The notes beneath the pieces are model-generated. The model was given only the letters and a program-made list of their open reading frames with translations, was not told the origin of the DNA and did not search any database. A DNA stretch of 64,000 nt, from contig NW_011887297.1 in the NCBI RefSeq assembly GCF_000151315.2, positions 282,469 to 346,468 on the forward strand, read 5' to 3'. The first letter of the stretch is position 1. Each line of letters begins with the position of its first letter. The translations under genes and the position numbers were made by a program. Positions 24,489 through 36,274 of the stretch are shown piece after piece. The DNA comes from Capsaspora owczarzaki ATCC 30864 (Eukaryota; Opisthokonta; Filasterea).

Positions 24489-26559
24489 ATGGGTCGGTCA
24501 TCATCCGTCCGCGGAACGAGCCGGTCTGCGTCGTCCCTCGCCGCACTGACCGAGGACGCCGCCGATGCCGCCTCATCCGCTTCATACCAGCAGCATCAGC
24601 AACACTACTTTGGCACCAGCGAGCTCAGCCCGCCCCAGCGACAGGCGGTTGGCGGCTACGGAGGCAGCCAGCCAGCACTCGTTGCAGCGACGCCAAACGT
24701 CTCGCCGTCGAGCCCCTTCCGCCCGCGCGCCATGACGCTGCCCAGCATGCCGCACCAGCCGATCGTGCTTGGCGCTACACACGCACTGGACTATGCGGCG
24801 GCCGCGCCAGACACCGCCGAGCAGCAGGCTGGTTTGACAGCAAGCAGCAGAGCCGGCCCCACGCAGCAATTGTCGGCCTGGCTCGAGCGTCACCACAACC
24901 CGACCCAAGAGCGGCTGGCTCGCCTGGGCGGCGGCGACGCTTCTACCATGCTCCTGCCCCCACCCCGCGAGGCTGACGAGACCGACGAGCTCGCCTACCT
25001 CGAGCAGGCCAACCTGTCAATGGTGCCTGACGCCGTTGCTGCGAATGCTGCTGACGCTGTTGCTGTTGGCACAATGCAACTGCAGCCGTTCCTGTTCGAT
25101 GCTGCGTCCGTGGTCGTGAACATGAATCTCGATGCTACTGCAAGCGGCGGCGAAGAGGACCAAGCAGGGGCCTCCGAGGCGGCCGTGTTCGGTCGAACCC
25201 CGCTGCAGCGAAGCCAAGCGCGCCGAAATCACCCTCGACCCACGGCTGCCGCCGCCGCCGCCGGTGGTTCCGCGCCGTATAATGTGACCGCCAACGCAGT
25301 GGCTTCAGCGTCCTATGCATCACGACCAGGCGTGGACTATTATGGCGAGCACGATTACGGGACCTTCTCCTCGACGATGCACGGTGGCGGGCTTGCTGCA
25401 ACCTCGTCCAAAATTCGACCGTCTGCCGCCCCACGGCAGCGCAGGCAGGCCGTTTCGCCAAACTGCCCCTACCTCTCTCAGTTCAAGGAGCAGCAGTTCC
25501 GCAAAATGTGCGAGGCCGGAAACTATCTCGAGGTGCTCGAGTTGATCAACTCTGGCGTCAACGTCAACGCGGCCGACACCAAGAAGCGCACCGCGCTGCA
25601 CTTTGCCTGCTCCCGCGGTCACAAGACGGTCGTCGAGCTGCTCATCAGCCGCGGCGTGCGTCTCAACGCCAGCGATGTGAATGGAAACACGGCACTACAC
25701 CTTGCCAGTGTCATGCACAAGACGGAAATCATTACGCTTCTGCTCAAGGCCGGATGCGACGCCAACGCGCTGGACGCGTTCGGCAAGACTCCCATCCACT
25801 ATGCCAAGGGGCGCATTGCTCTGCTCCGGCGTCAGGTGATTCAACCGGAAGATGTGTCCAAGGCCTACAAGCATCTGCAAGAGGTTTGTGTTTTTTATTT
25901 TTGCTGTTGGGTTTGTTTGTCTCAGTCTGTTTGGCTCTCGTCGCTGTTGATCTAACCCCTCTCTACCTTGTGTCTGCAACCATTGTTGTGTGTATCACCA
26001 TGCGCAGATTGTCGACTTGTTGCGAGCTTACATGGCTCGCCAGCAGCAGGAGGGAACCTCCGAGCTGGATGAGCTTGCCGCGCAACTCGAGGGCGTCTCC
26101 ACCAAGGACGACTTTGACGAGCTGTCTGATTTGCTTGATGGGTTTATGACCATGTCGCTCTCGCGCCAGGGCTTCACCACCATGATGGGCGAGCTGACCA
26201 TCGAGTCGGTTGTGGCCACCTCGCACGAAGGGCTCAAGAGTGCTGTCAAAGCTGGCGAGAAGCAGCAGCGCGCCGAGCTCAAGCAGCAGCAAGACCAGCT
26301 TCTCATGATTCAGCAACAGCAAACACAAGAACAGCAGCAGCAGCAGCAGTTTCAGTCGGACGCATTCGGGCTCGCGCTTCAGCCAAAACCCCAGGATTTG
26401 TCCAACAAGCTTGCGCTCGAGCTGGAGCCGCAGCAGCTCCTCTCTCCAAGCCACTCACACCCGAATAGTGCTTTATTTTCCCCTGTCGACATGGCACCGT
26501 CCATCATCACCGTTCAGGCCAGTTTGTTGACCCCGTCGCCTTCCAGTGACTGGCAATAA
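24489..26559 (+). CDS. ANKRD54: ANKRD54-like ankyrin-repeat protein
   Basis: Exons 24489-25883 and 26008-26559 give 648 residues. About 335 N-terminal residues are Ala/Gln/Ser-rich and without a recognised domain. Three to four ankyrin repeats occupy about 340-440 (NAADTKKRTALHFACSRGH; NASDVNGNTALHLASVMHK; NALDAFGKTPIHYAKGR). The part after them, KAYKHLQEIVDLLRAYMARQ followed by TSKDDFDELSDLLDGFMTMS-type helices, matches the C-terminal region of animal ANKRD54 (LIAR). That protein scaffolds and shuttles Lyn/Btk-type kinases between nucleus and cytoplasm. A Gln-rich tail (about 590-605) and a Leu/Pro-rich end follow and are absent from the much shorter animal protein (about 300 residues). The orthology call rests on the ankyrin plus post-ankyrin helices; the function in this organism is inferred. 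Confidence 0.8.
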
Positions 26560-26696
26560 TGTTTTGATTCTTTCCGTATCGTCTTTCGTTTGTCTCTCTT
26601 TTTCTTTTCAAACCTCATGTATTCTACCACTTCTTTGCCTCGTGTACTTTTATCCTGTCGCACTTTCTTTTGTTTGAGACACAGCACGCATAATAA

Positions 26697-26702
26697 TTTA
26701 TT
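26697..26702 (-). terminator. Minus-strand AATAAA poly(A) signal for NC2alpha
   Basis: TTTATT on the plus strand reads AATAAA on the minus strand, 24 bases past the NC2alpha stop. Only 166 bp separate this stop from that of ANKRD54, so the two 3' UTRs probably abut or overlap. Confidence 0.5.
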
Positions 26703-26725
26703 GATGCTGACAAAACGCACATTGT

Positions 26726-27998
26726 TCATGAATCATAGTCTTCGTCTTCTTCTTTAGGCTGCTTGTTGGTCGATGCCGTTGGCACTGGTGCACGAGGCAT
26801 TGCGACGGTGGGGGATACCAGAGGAGCTGGCGTCCCGAGCACCGGAGCTGACGACGAGGACGACTGGAAGTTCACAAACGCGAACGGTGCTACCGGCGCA
26901 GCGTCGGAGGATGAAGATGATGATGCTAATGATGATGACGATGACGAGGATGGTGGTGCAGGGGCTGCAGCCGTTTTGCCCTTTTGACCGTGCACGGTTG
27001 CAGGTTTGCTTGGTCGTCGTTTCCTTGGTTTTTGATCTTCATCGTCGCTGTCCGCCTCCCAATCATCGCCGTCACTGTCAGAGTCGTCGACCGCTTCTGC
27101 TTTGCTCGGCTTGCTCGCTTGATCGTCTTCCGAGCGAGCCTTTCGAGGACGTTTAGCGCGTGATTCCTTGGCTGCTGCTGCTCCAGTTCTGATGTGTCGG
27201 GGCGTGCAAGTCAGAACCGATACAAACGTTTGAACATGACACAATGGCGTGCTTGACAAAACGAACATACTTTGGTTTGGATTCCTGTCCAGGAGGAGGG
27301 AGATCGGGCGCCTTTGCCACAATGTCCGCCAGAAAGTCAAACATTTGGTTGGTTTTCACGCACTCCTTGCTGCAGATTGTGGTGACACACACAGAAGATC
27401 GAGTGAATGTTGGTAAGCCACTTTTAGCAGGAAACAACGGAGAAACGACTGAGAAATCGAGATCAATGCCATCGCTGTCGGACGACATTGGGTGCAAAGT
27501 GCAAAAAGCGTGCGTTACAGATGGGCTGGTGTGATGGTTCGCGTGTCACGATCCTTGGCGACTTGGTTGAGCTGCTTTAGCAGGTGCTGCATGAACAGTT
27601 CAGCTGCTTTGCCTGCGGTTGCGCAGCGGTGTTACAGTACGAAGCGAAAGCGAGAACAGAGCGAGTGAGCGGGATCCAAGTGTCCTGCGAATTCCCTGTC
27701 CCCGCCGCCCACCGGGATGTGGAGCAGTAGTGGCAACAAACACAACCGATCACTCGACAAGACCAACGGCGCATGCGAGAGTGCGGGTGGGGGGATGGGG
27801 CGTACCGACGGAGACTGCGGCGCCTTGAGCAATCTTGCCAACCTCGTCGTCCTTCTGCATCATTCGCTTGATGCGCGCCTGAATCACGCAGCAGCACGAG
27901 CAACTCAACAAGTGAGACATTCATCAACAATAAGCAGAAGGCAGTGCAGTGCTTATTACAAGTGGGAACTTGGCGAAAGTAGCTGCTTTTCCCTTCAT
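26726..27998 (-). CDS. DRAP1: Negative cofactor 2 alpha (DRAP1), histone-fold transcription repressor
   Basis: Five exons (27998-27960, 27878-27806, 27612-27519, 27369-27271, 27188-26726) join in phase to 255 residues. The N-terminal histone fold is spread over four short exons: FAKFPLARIKRMMQKDDEVG, KIAQGAAVSVGKAAELFMQH, LLKQLNQVAKDRDTRTITPA and HLKECVKTNQMFDFLADIV. These match the alpha subunit of the NC2/Dr1-DRAP1 dimer, which binds TBP on promoter DNA and modulates TFIIA/TFIIB entry. The tail is basic and then acidic/Ser-rich (nuclear-localisation-like RAKRPRKAR near residue 115). It ends EEDEDYDS, very like the animal DRAP1 terminus. The ATG lies 161 bp from the opposed GMPPB start. A TTTCCATTACAG just upstream of the ATG could be the acceptor of a 5'-UTR intron. 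No beta subunit (DR1) is in the window. Confidence 0.9.
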
Positions 27999-28159
27999 CT
28001 TCTCAACTCTGTAATGGAAAAGCAACGAGAAAAAGACTGAGGATGGACCATGTTAATGGAATACACATTGTTGCACATTTTCCACTTCTCAGACTCTGAG
28101 AATTTTCCTTGTCTCAGCATCAGTCTTTTTTTTTTTTTTCTTGGAGTCATTTTTTTGCA
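27999..28159. promoter_or_regulatory. 161-bp bidirectional promoter, NC2alpha (-) / GMPPB (+)
   Basis: Opposed start codons lie only 161 bp apart. The gap contains CTCAGACTCTGAG (28088-28100, near-palindromic) and GTCTCAGCATCAGTC (28111-28125), then a T-run before the GMPPB ATG. The same CTCAG/TGAGTC words recur in other divergent spacers of this window, so they are candidate shared promoter elements. Confidence 0.6.
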
Positions 28160-30753
28160 ATGAAGGCGTTGATTCTTGTTGGTGGATTTGGAACGCGGCT
28201 GCGGCCGTTGACGCTTGGTCTGCCCAAGCCATTGGTTGAGTTTGCCAACAAGCCAATGCTTCTGCACCAAGTGGAAGCGCTCGTCAAGGTAAACAAGAGC
28301 GAGGGGGAGAGAGAGAGAGGGAAGGACAACCAGAGTTGCAGCAAAACGCCTAACGCATACCGGGTTGACCTCCGCACAGCAGTATAAACTGAATGACTTA
28401 TTACAACGTGGGAGCATGGTGTCACTGAGTGTGCAACAAAGGGGACGTATGAACGACGAACTGAGCGTAACAAAGACAAAAAGTGCGCAGTGAATACAAC
28501 TGAGGCGACCAGGATTTGAGCGTTGAGTTTGATCTGCCAAACGGAGGGAAAGGGAGGGGGTGGGGGTTGGTTTGGTTGACAGAACGAGCTGAACGCGAAG
28601 AACGAAGCGAGAGTGAGAGCGAGAGTGAGTGAGTGAGAGAGAGAGGGGTTGGACGAAAAAAATCAAATAAAATAATAAAAATAATACTTCGCAATGGAAA
28701 TCCTATACCAAAAAAAAAAAAAAAAAAAAAAAAGAAAAAGAAAAAAAAAAAAGGGAAACGGAATGGAAGCATCGCAGTGTGAGGTAGGAAAAACGCGAAG
28801 GGAGGAACAACTCTGGTATGGCCACAACTTCCAACTGGAGAGAGAGAAGTGGGCGTTGAGTCATCCTCTCAACTCTGGCGACGCGATCCGTGCGGCTGGA
28901 AGAGCAGCACAGTGGGGGAATGGGGAATGGGAAAACACGGGAGACTCGGCAGATCATAAGGCCAGGCGACCTTCTCTGTAGTCCATCGTCCAACTGCAGC
29001 ATCTACTCTCCCCTGCCCCGTCCCACCTCGCACCGCATTCTCACAGCAGTGGCTCAGTCGAGCGGAAGTCAATCGGGCGTTCGAGAGGGACAAAGTGATC
29101 AGAACATCCAAACTCAATACGCAACCCTACTGCATTATGACGTGGCTCAACTCCCCGCTCTCATTGTCTTACATGATGCCAACAACTCATTGCTTGTTTG
29201 GTTTGATTTTCTGTGCAGGCTGGCGTCACGCATGTCATTCTGGCTGTCAACTACCGCGCCGAGGTCATGGAGAAGGAGCTCCGGTCATTTGAGCAAACGG
29301 TAATGCAAAAAAAAAAGCACTCATTTTGTTGGCATGATGACATTGCAACGCTCATCCCTTGCAATGTACACGTTGTTGGTTGTGACAGTACAACATCAAG
29401 ATCAGCATCTCGCAAGAAACAGAGCCGTTGGGCACAGGTCAGTCGTCGTTGTTGACGTTAGGAAATTTGCATGACTCGTCTTGGCTTTTCGCGTTTGCCA
29501 AGCTGATTTGTGCATCATGCCGAGATGGAGCAATCCATGCTCGAATGGCGCAGTCGCACCAAGAAGAAGAATAGGAGGAAGAAGAGCTTGTCGTTTTGTT
29601 CTTCCAAAGCGAAATCCGTCGGTTGCTCACCCCCCTTTTCTTTGCATCCCCGTTCCCTCCCTCGCTTTTCTCCCCAAACCAAAAACTCCCTGGTTTGACT
29701 TTTGCAGCCGGCCCACTGGCGCTCGCACGGGACATTCTCAACGAAGGCGATTCGCCATTTTTTGTGCTGAATAGCGACGTGATTTGCGACTTTCCGTTCG
29801 AGGAGATGGTCGCCTTCCACAAGGCTCACGGCAAGGAAGGCACCATCCTTGTCACCAAGGTCGACGAGCCCAGCAAGTACGGCGTGGTCGTTGCTCGCCC
29901 CGACGGGTGTATCCAAAAGTTTGTCGAAAAGCCGCAAGTCTTTGTCTCGAACAAGATTAACGCAGGCATCTACCTCTTCAACACGGCCATCCTCAAACGA
30001 ATCGAGGTAGGCTCATCGGCAGACCGCACAGCTGCCATTGTGTGTTTTGATGGTGCATGCCTCGTTTGCTCACTGAAACGTTTCTCATTTCACCCCCTCC
30101 CCGCCTTTCGAATTCGTGCAGCTGCGGCCAACGTCCATCGAAAAGGAAACATTCCCTGCTATGGCTGCCGACCAAGAGCTGTTTGCCATGAACTTGGAAG
30201 GATACTGGATGGACATTGGCCAGCCAAAAGACTTTCTTGCGGGATCGGCACTCTACCTCGAGTCGATGCGCGCCAAAAACCCGAGCATGCTTGCCAAGGG
30301 CGACAACTTTGTTGGCAACGTCTTGGTGGTGAGTGACTGCACTTGGTTGACGCGACACTTTGAACACCCCCCGTTTGATTTCAACCATTCCTGTTTGTCC
30401 CTTTTTGTCCCTCCCCCGCTTTTGTTTTGTTTTTCAAGGATCCTTCTGCAAAGATTGGCACTGGGTGTAAGATCGGCCCGAACGTCGTGATTGGCCCCAA
30501 CGTCATTATCGAGGACGGCGTAAGGCTTGCCAAGGCCACAATATTGAACGGCTCGCGCATCAAGAGCCACGCATGGCTGACGTCCAGCATCATTGGCTGG
30601 CGCTCCACCATCGGACAATGGGTGCGCATGGAAAACATTTCAGTACTTGGCGAGGATGTCATGGTCAAGGACGAGATTTACATCAACGGCGGCATGATTT
30701 TGCCGCACAAGGAGATTGGAACAAGCATTCCTGAGCCGAGTATTGTCATGTAA
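28160..30753 (+). CDS. GMPPB: Mannose-1-phosphate guanylyltransferase (GDP-mannose pyrophosphorylase) beta
   Basis: Six exons (28160-28288, 29219-29299, 29389-29437, 29708-30006, 30122-30328, 30439-30753) give 359 residues; human GMPPB has 360. The enzyme makes GDP-mannose from mannose-1-phosphate and GTP, the donor for N-glycan, O-mannose and GPI assembly. Exon 1 carries the nucleotidyltransferase signature [20 protein letters not shown]. Exon 4 carries [13 protein letters not shown] and the substrate-site [19 protein letters not shown]. The last exon is a left-handed beta-helix of hexapeptides ([18 protein letters not shown]) ending IPEPSIVM, the family C-terminus. The start is the first ATG after a T-run. 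MGAT4, acting later in N-glycosylation, lies 4 kb upstream, though nothing suggests co-regulation. Confidence 0.96.
28289..29218 (+). other. GMPPB intron 1 (930 bp), the longest intron in the window
   Basis: Most introns here are 70-200 bp, so this one stands out. It includes GA-rich simple sequence (28298-28325, 28605-28650), a long A-tract interrupted by G (about 28710-28752) and several purine-rich stretches. No conserved coding sequence or RNA gene was recognised. Long first introns often carry regulatory elements; that is inference only. Confidence 0.75.
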
Positions 30754-30910
30754 ATTATCAACAGACCCCCGTTCTCCTCGCCCCCTTCCAAAACACCAAG
30801 TCTTGATCCTGAGTGCAGTTGCAGTCCCCCCCCCTTGTTTTTTTTTTCTTGTTCGTGTCTCTGTTTCTCGTTGTCTTGTGTCAATGATTGAATTATTTCA
30901 AACCAGTGCT

Positions 30911-30916
30911 TTTATT
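30911..30916 (-). terminator. Minus-strand AATAAA poly(A) signal for UPF2
   Basis: TTTATT (plus strand) gives AATAAA on the minus strand, 118 bases past the UPF2 stop, inside the 280-bp convergent gap shared with GMPPB (stop at 30753). The call rests on hexamer and position only. Confidence 0.4.
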
Positions 30917-31033
30917 TGCTTGATTGCACTCAATAATGTATCACTTGTGAGAGAAAGTTCTCGAGCCCTGATCGTCCGCACGGCGATTGCTCACGCGACG
31001 CGCGTGTCGTAGACCCAAATCATGAGACAAGTT

Positions 31034-31842
31034 TTACGCCTCGGCGTCGCCGCCCGCACCCTCGGACCCGGGGGTGCCTTTCAGCACGTAAACAAACCGA
31101 CGACCACCACGAGCTCGCTGAAGTGAATTCTGCATCCGTTGGACGTTAGAAGCCGAAAGCGAACCGGGTTGTTGATTCAGACCTACAAGAAGGAAACGAA
31201 AAGGTTGGTCAGGAACGAGCCCAAAAATCCAAGCGCAGCAGTCACGACAAAACAAAAACAAACCTGCTGGGCGACTGAATAGATCCTGGCCAGCTGCGCG
31301 CCGCTCGTAAGACAGCACACGCTTGTTGATCTCTTCCTTTTCGAGGCGTTCTTCCATTTGCTTGGTGAGCAAACCGGCCGTCAAGGTCGAGTTGAGAGGG
31401 ACGTGCAGCTCCCGCGTCGACGCCTTGTTGCCCTTCTTGGTCAGCAGCGAAAACTTGATTCCAGGCGTCATGCCCGGACGAGCGCTTGTGCCCAGGTTGT
31501 CTTCACCATCGGTATCGCTTTCCATGCCTGTAGTGGTCGCGTTTGAGGGGTGTGTGAATAACTCGTTGCTCGACCACTGCAGACACACGCGCAAAAAAAC
31601 CGAGACGAAATCGAGAGCTTACCCAGACGACCACCGGCACGTCGCAGATGCATGGGAATCGCAACATCCATGGCCTTGACTGCAGCATTTTTGCGTTGCT
31701 CCATGCTGTCTTGCAACATGTGCTGGAATTCATTCTCGAAATCCTCATCCGCGGCCACGACTTCTTCGGGTTCGTGAACAACAACCTATTGGGGGTGGGG
31801 GAGAGGCACCGAGTTAAAGAGGGCATGGAAAAAGAGAGTCAG

Positions 31843-31882
<40 letters not shown>

Positions 31883-34800
31883 CCACAAACCATGCATGCG
31901 TACCGCTTCATCTTCGTCTTCCACGAGCGCTTCGTCATCGTCATCGTCGTCGTCATCGTCATCGTCGTCATCGTCGTCCTCGTTGTCCTCGTCTTCATCT
32001 GACTCATCGGACTCTTCGCCGCCGTCAAGGCTGTCGTTGTCGGCTTCAGCGTCATTTTCGTCCTCATCTTCCTCAGCATCGCCGTCTTCGTCGGCCTCGT
32101 TTGAAGCGGCCCGCTCAATGTCAGTGTCCATGTCAGCGTCGTTGACGGGCTCGGTCGCGGCCTTTCCAGCATTGGCAGTGAACTGTCGTCGTAGGTCTTC
32201 CTCCATGCTCAGCACGCGCTCTTGCGCCTCCTCGAACGACGCCGCAATGCTGAAATCGGAACGCAGCGCTTCGAAGGTGTCTTGCAGGAGAAATTCCACG
32301 TCGATCGGGAGCGGCATTTGCTTGGTCCAGACGTAGCGCTGGAAGTAGACCAGGAAGCAGTCCAGCCGTTTGCCAGCCATGCCACTGTTGAAGAAGCTGC
32401 CGCATCCTTCCAAGATGGTGCAGATCAAACGAATCCGGAAGTAATTGTCACTGGGGTCGAGGGGAGGCGAGACATTCGGGCTCTCCTCGTACGGATTGCG
32501 ACCAAACGTGATGAGGCGGTAGAGCGTGTCAAACACGATGGGTGCTTCAAACAACTCATAGTTGTACAGCTCGGCCAAAAAGCGGACCACTGCCACGCGG
32601 CGTTGGTTCCACTGCGGCAGGTTGACTTCCAGACCGAGACGAATGGATTCCAACACCTTGTCGACCACTTGCACCCACACATAGTCGTAGCGCCGCGAGA
32701 GGCCCGCAATGACCGAGGCCAGAGAGTCGAGAGAGCTGTACTTGATGCGATCGGGCTGCGCGAGCAGACGGATTGTGTAGTCGCGCAATGGCGCGTCCGT
32801 CGACCAGGGAAGCTTGCGGAGCTGCGCCAGAACGCGTTCGGTGGTCTCTGGCCCGAGAACGGTGCGAATCAGGTGCTTGACATACTGTTGCTCTGGGGGT
32901 CGGGGCACCTTGACCACCTTGACCGCTTCTGGAGGATTGCAGCGTGCAAAAGCCTCATCAATCTGGCCGCAAAGCAGCTCGGCCAAGTTCTTCAGAGAGA
33001 TGCGCTTGCGCATCATGATTTGCAGCAGCGACTCCATGCGTTTGGCCGACTGAGGTGACCGGTACAAGAAGCGACCGCACGTTTCCAGGTAGCGACACAT
33101 GAGCGGGATGCCGTGGGCCGAGAAATCAGCCACGAAAATCTGGAAGACGTCCAACGCCGTTTTGCGCGAGCACACACCAAACTTGACCAGCTCGCCCATA
33201 AACTTGATGGTGCCGAAGCGACGCTCGGCCTCATACGGCCCATCACGCGGATGATACAGGTACTTGGGAATGCGGTCTTCAAGCAAAAGCAGCACCATGG
33301 CAGACACGTCGGGCATCACTTGGTTGAGTGTGGCAATCAAGCGGCAAAAGGCGGGAATCAGGTCGGCTCGGCGTTCCGCTTGTGCGAGAAGGCTTGTCAC
33401 GAGTCTTCGTCGGTTGGCGTTCGAGTTCATGTAGCAAAACTGGGTGGCAATCTCGTCAATGGCCGACCGATCACCGGCACACGCAATCAGCGCCTGCATC
33501 AAACCGTCCAGATCCTCCGTTCCGTTGCCGCCAGGCTGGACTGCGCCAGCGGGTTGCGAGAGTGCCGTTTGTGGCTGAGCGGCCTTTGGGAGCGCAGCCT
33601 CTGCTGCTGCTGCGGCGTCCTGCGACAGCTGCATGGCAGCAAGCTCGTCGGCCAAGGAGCTCATGTCGTTGGCACTCAGCGTGGATTCCGAGGTCGACTG
33701 GAGCTTGAGCGTCATGGGCACATCCGCTGAATCTTCGATGGCGTCCACAGCATCCCCAGTCGCGTCGGCCGAAGCTTCAGCTGCCGCCGAATCTGACTCT
33801 CCCGACGATTCTGGCTTGCTCTCGGCAGCAGATGGCTGTGGCTCCGACTGGGAAGACGGCTTGGGCTCGGATGCACCCGGTTTGGCAGCATCCTTGTCTT
33901 TGGTGTTGGCACCATTGGCTGTCGGCGTTTCCTTCGAGCCTTCCTGGCTGCTACTACTGCTTGTCTTGTCAGCGCTGCTCGTCTTGTCAGCGGATGCGGC
34001 GGCACCACTGGCAAACAGCACTGCCGGTACGACGGCTCGCAGTTCAATCATGTTCTCGTAGAACATGCGCGTTTCATCGTCTTCCCACAAGGGGAGCTCA
34101 GAGCCTTTGGGCTTGTCCATCTTGGCTTCTGGCGCCGCCTCTGGCTCCGGGATGACCTCCACGGGAAAGTCGGGCATGGGCTTGTCCAGCTGGTCTGCGA
34201 GTGAAGCCAGGGAGGCGAGCAAGCGCTCGTGCATCTTGGTCGTCTTCTCGTAGTGCTCCTTGGTGCCAGCATTCACCTCGCCCTTGTTCAACAGCTGTTG
34301 TCGTTGAATCTGCGCCAGCTTGGCGATCGCACTGTGCTCTTCTTTGGCGCGCGCAACGACAAGGTCAAAGTAGTCGGAGAACAGTGCACGGAAGCGCATT
34401 TGCTTTTCTGCGGGAACGGCCAAAGGGCTGCCCTTGTTGGTTGAATCCGCCGCTCCAGCAACTCCCGGCGCAGCAGCAGCAGCAGCAGCAGCAGCAGCGG
34501 GAAAATCTTCTGCACGGTGTTGGAAGTGCTTTTCAAACAGCAACGCTCGCTTGTGAGGCACCAATCCCGTGAGTTCTTCACCGCACGCCTTCAAAAAGCT
34601 GACGGCGGTCGCCACCAACGACAGCGACGCTCGATCGCGCAAAAACAGCTCCTTGAGAGGAGGCCCCAGCACGGCTGCGTCTGGATAGACGCCCACAATG
34701 ATGAGCTCGCCCAGTAGGCGCAATGCGGTGCGGATTTTGGCAATTTTGGCGTTGCGCTCTTCCTCCTCCTTGGCCGCAGCATTGGCCTGCGCCTGAGCTT

Positions 34801-35947
34801 GCAGCAGAGCCACGTTCTCGGCCTTCTCTGCACGAATCTGAGCAGCGTTCGCAGCAGAGCCAATCAGAATGCGCTTTCCCATGGGAACGAGCTTGTCGAG
34901 CGTCTCCGACGCAGCTGCCGCCGACGACGCAGCCTGAGCCGCGGCCGCGGGTGTTGGCGTGGGCGTCGTGTTGAATGCTCCCGCGACAAGCGTCTTGAGC
35001 GAGGGCAACGGCTGGAAGAGATCGTCGTACCCCTTGTCTCGCGTGGACAGCGCCCCATGAATGATCGGCAGCAGGGCGGTGCTAAACTCTGCATAACGCT
35101 GGTGCAGGTGCGAGCAGATTTCAATCACCGCGTTCATGTCCGCGTTCTTGATCTTAAAGTCGGCGAACGACTCGGCCGCTTCCGAGACAAACTTGGTCAT
35201 GTTGGTCGATGCCATCTCCCTCAGCAACGGCTCGCGGACCTCCTCCGTAATGTTCTTGAGCTTCTTGACCAGCGTTTGGTTTTTCTTCATGGACGCGTCC
35301 AGCGAGCGCAAGACCGATTCGTCCGGTCGAACCGTCCGCGCCTTCACGTTTGCTTCGAGCAGCGCTAGTCTGCTCTTGATCTTGGCCTGCAGATCGGCAG
35401 CTGCCTTGACGGCCTCGGCGCGTTCCTGCTCTGCCTGAGCATGGCGCGCTCGTTCTTGGGCAGCGATGGCTTCCTTCGCCGCAGCCTCAGCCGCAGCCAC
35501 CGCCTGTGCTTGTGCCAGTCGCTTGGCTTCTTCGACCTCTGCTGCCGACGGTGGCTTGGGAGCAGCCGCAGCAGCCGCCGCAGCCGCCGCAGCCGCCGCA
35601 GCAGCCGCAGTCTTGCTCATCACTGCCGGCGCTTTGCTTTGGGCCGGCTTTGCTGCCGCGGGATTGCCTGCGCCGCGACCTGCTGCGTTCGCTCCTGCGT
35701 TCTTGTTGGGAGCCGCAGCAGTAGCAGTAGTGGAAGGAGCAGCAGCAGCACTGGACGATGCTGCGCCGCCGCCTCGCTTGGGTCCTCCACCGCCACCGCC
35801 ACCGCCACCGCGTCCACCGCCACGCGACGATCCAGCTGACGATGATGCTGATGATGCGTCTGCTGCAGTTCGGTTTGAGGCAGCGCCACCGCGGCCTCCA
35901 CGAGCACCACCTCCGCGCCCGCCGCCGCCGCCACGATTCGCTTCCAT
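31034..35947 (-). CDS. UPF2: UPF2 (NMD2), MIF4G-domain scaffold of nonsense-mediated mRNA decay
   Basis: Exons 35947-31904 (4,044 bp), 31785-31623, 31527-31264 and 31182-31034 give 1,539 residues (human 1,272). The N-terminus is Gly/Arg- then Ala-rich. Three MIF4G-type helical regions follow: SLDASMKKNQTLVKKLKNIT...; DDETRMFYENMIELRAVVPA...; and the UPF3-binding third region with NRRRLVTSLLAQ, KFMGELVKFGVCSRKTALDV, NQRRVAVVRFLAELYNYELF and KRLDCFLVYFQRYVWTKQMP. A long acidic stretch with 15 consecutive Asp (about 31934-31979) ends exon 1. Exons 2-4 encode the UPF1-binding tail (ADEDFENEFQHML, MDVAIPMHLRRAG, FSLLTKKGNKAS). UPF2 bridges UPF1 and UPF3 and stimulates UPF1, the substrate of the SMG1 kinase encoded at 1-8360. 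The ATG at 35947 starts the Gly/Arg leader; an in-frame upstream ATG (36103) would add an unlikely Phe-rich leader. Confidence 0.95.
31843..31882. repeat. (ACA)n trinucleotide repeat in UPF2 intron 1
   Basis: A 40-bp perfect ACA repeat (TGT on the minus strand) lies inside the 118-bp UPF2 intron 1, about 20 bp from the donor site. It leaves little other sequence between the splice signals. Confidence 0.95.
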
Positions 35948-36274
35948 TCCCGTCCTCACAATGGATTCACAGCGCACAGAGCAACGAAAAAGAACAAAAA
36001 AGAAAGAGCAAAAAGAAAATGAGAAATGGGCAAAAAGCACAAGCAGAGGCCACTCCAGCAATGGTTTGACTCGTTGGTCCGAATTGTCTTCACTTCTGAG
36101 CAACGAAGCTCAGTCACCAGTTTCTCAGACTCGCCTCACTGGCTTACGTCGTGTTGTGGTTTTCCAAGACGTCAAAAAACGAGCAATTTTTGAGTCTCTT
36201 CACTGTTTTCTGAGAAACAAATCTCAGTCTCTTTCTTTCTTTCTTTCTTTCTTTGCGCTGCTGCTGCTTTCGCA
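35948..36274. promoter_or_regulatory. 327-bp bidirectional promoter, UPF2 (-) / AlaX (+), with clustered CTCAG words
   Basis: The gap between opposed starts contains at least five related words: TCTGAG (36095-36100), CTCAGTCA (36109-36116), CTCAGAC (36124-36130), TGAGTCTC (36191-36198) and CTCAGTCTC (36223-36231). A (TTTC)n block (36232-36255) follows. Their density in 140 bp is the highest seen in the window, and similar words occur in other divergent spacers. This suggests a transcription-factor site. Confidence 0.55.

Noticed and set aside
35948-36103. 52-residue N-terminal extension of UPF2
   Set aside because: The extension is Phe/Leu-rich from a T-rich strand; the Gly/Arg-rich start at 35947 is more natural.
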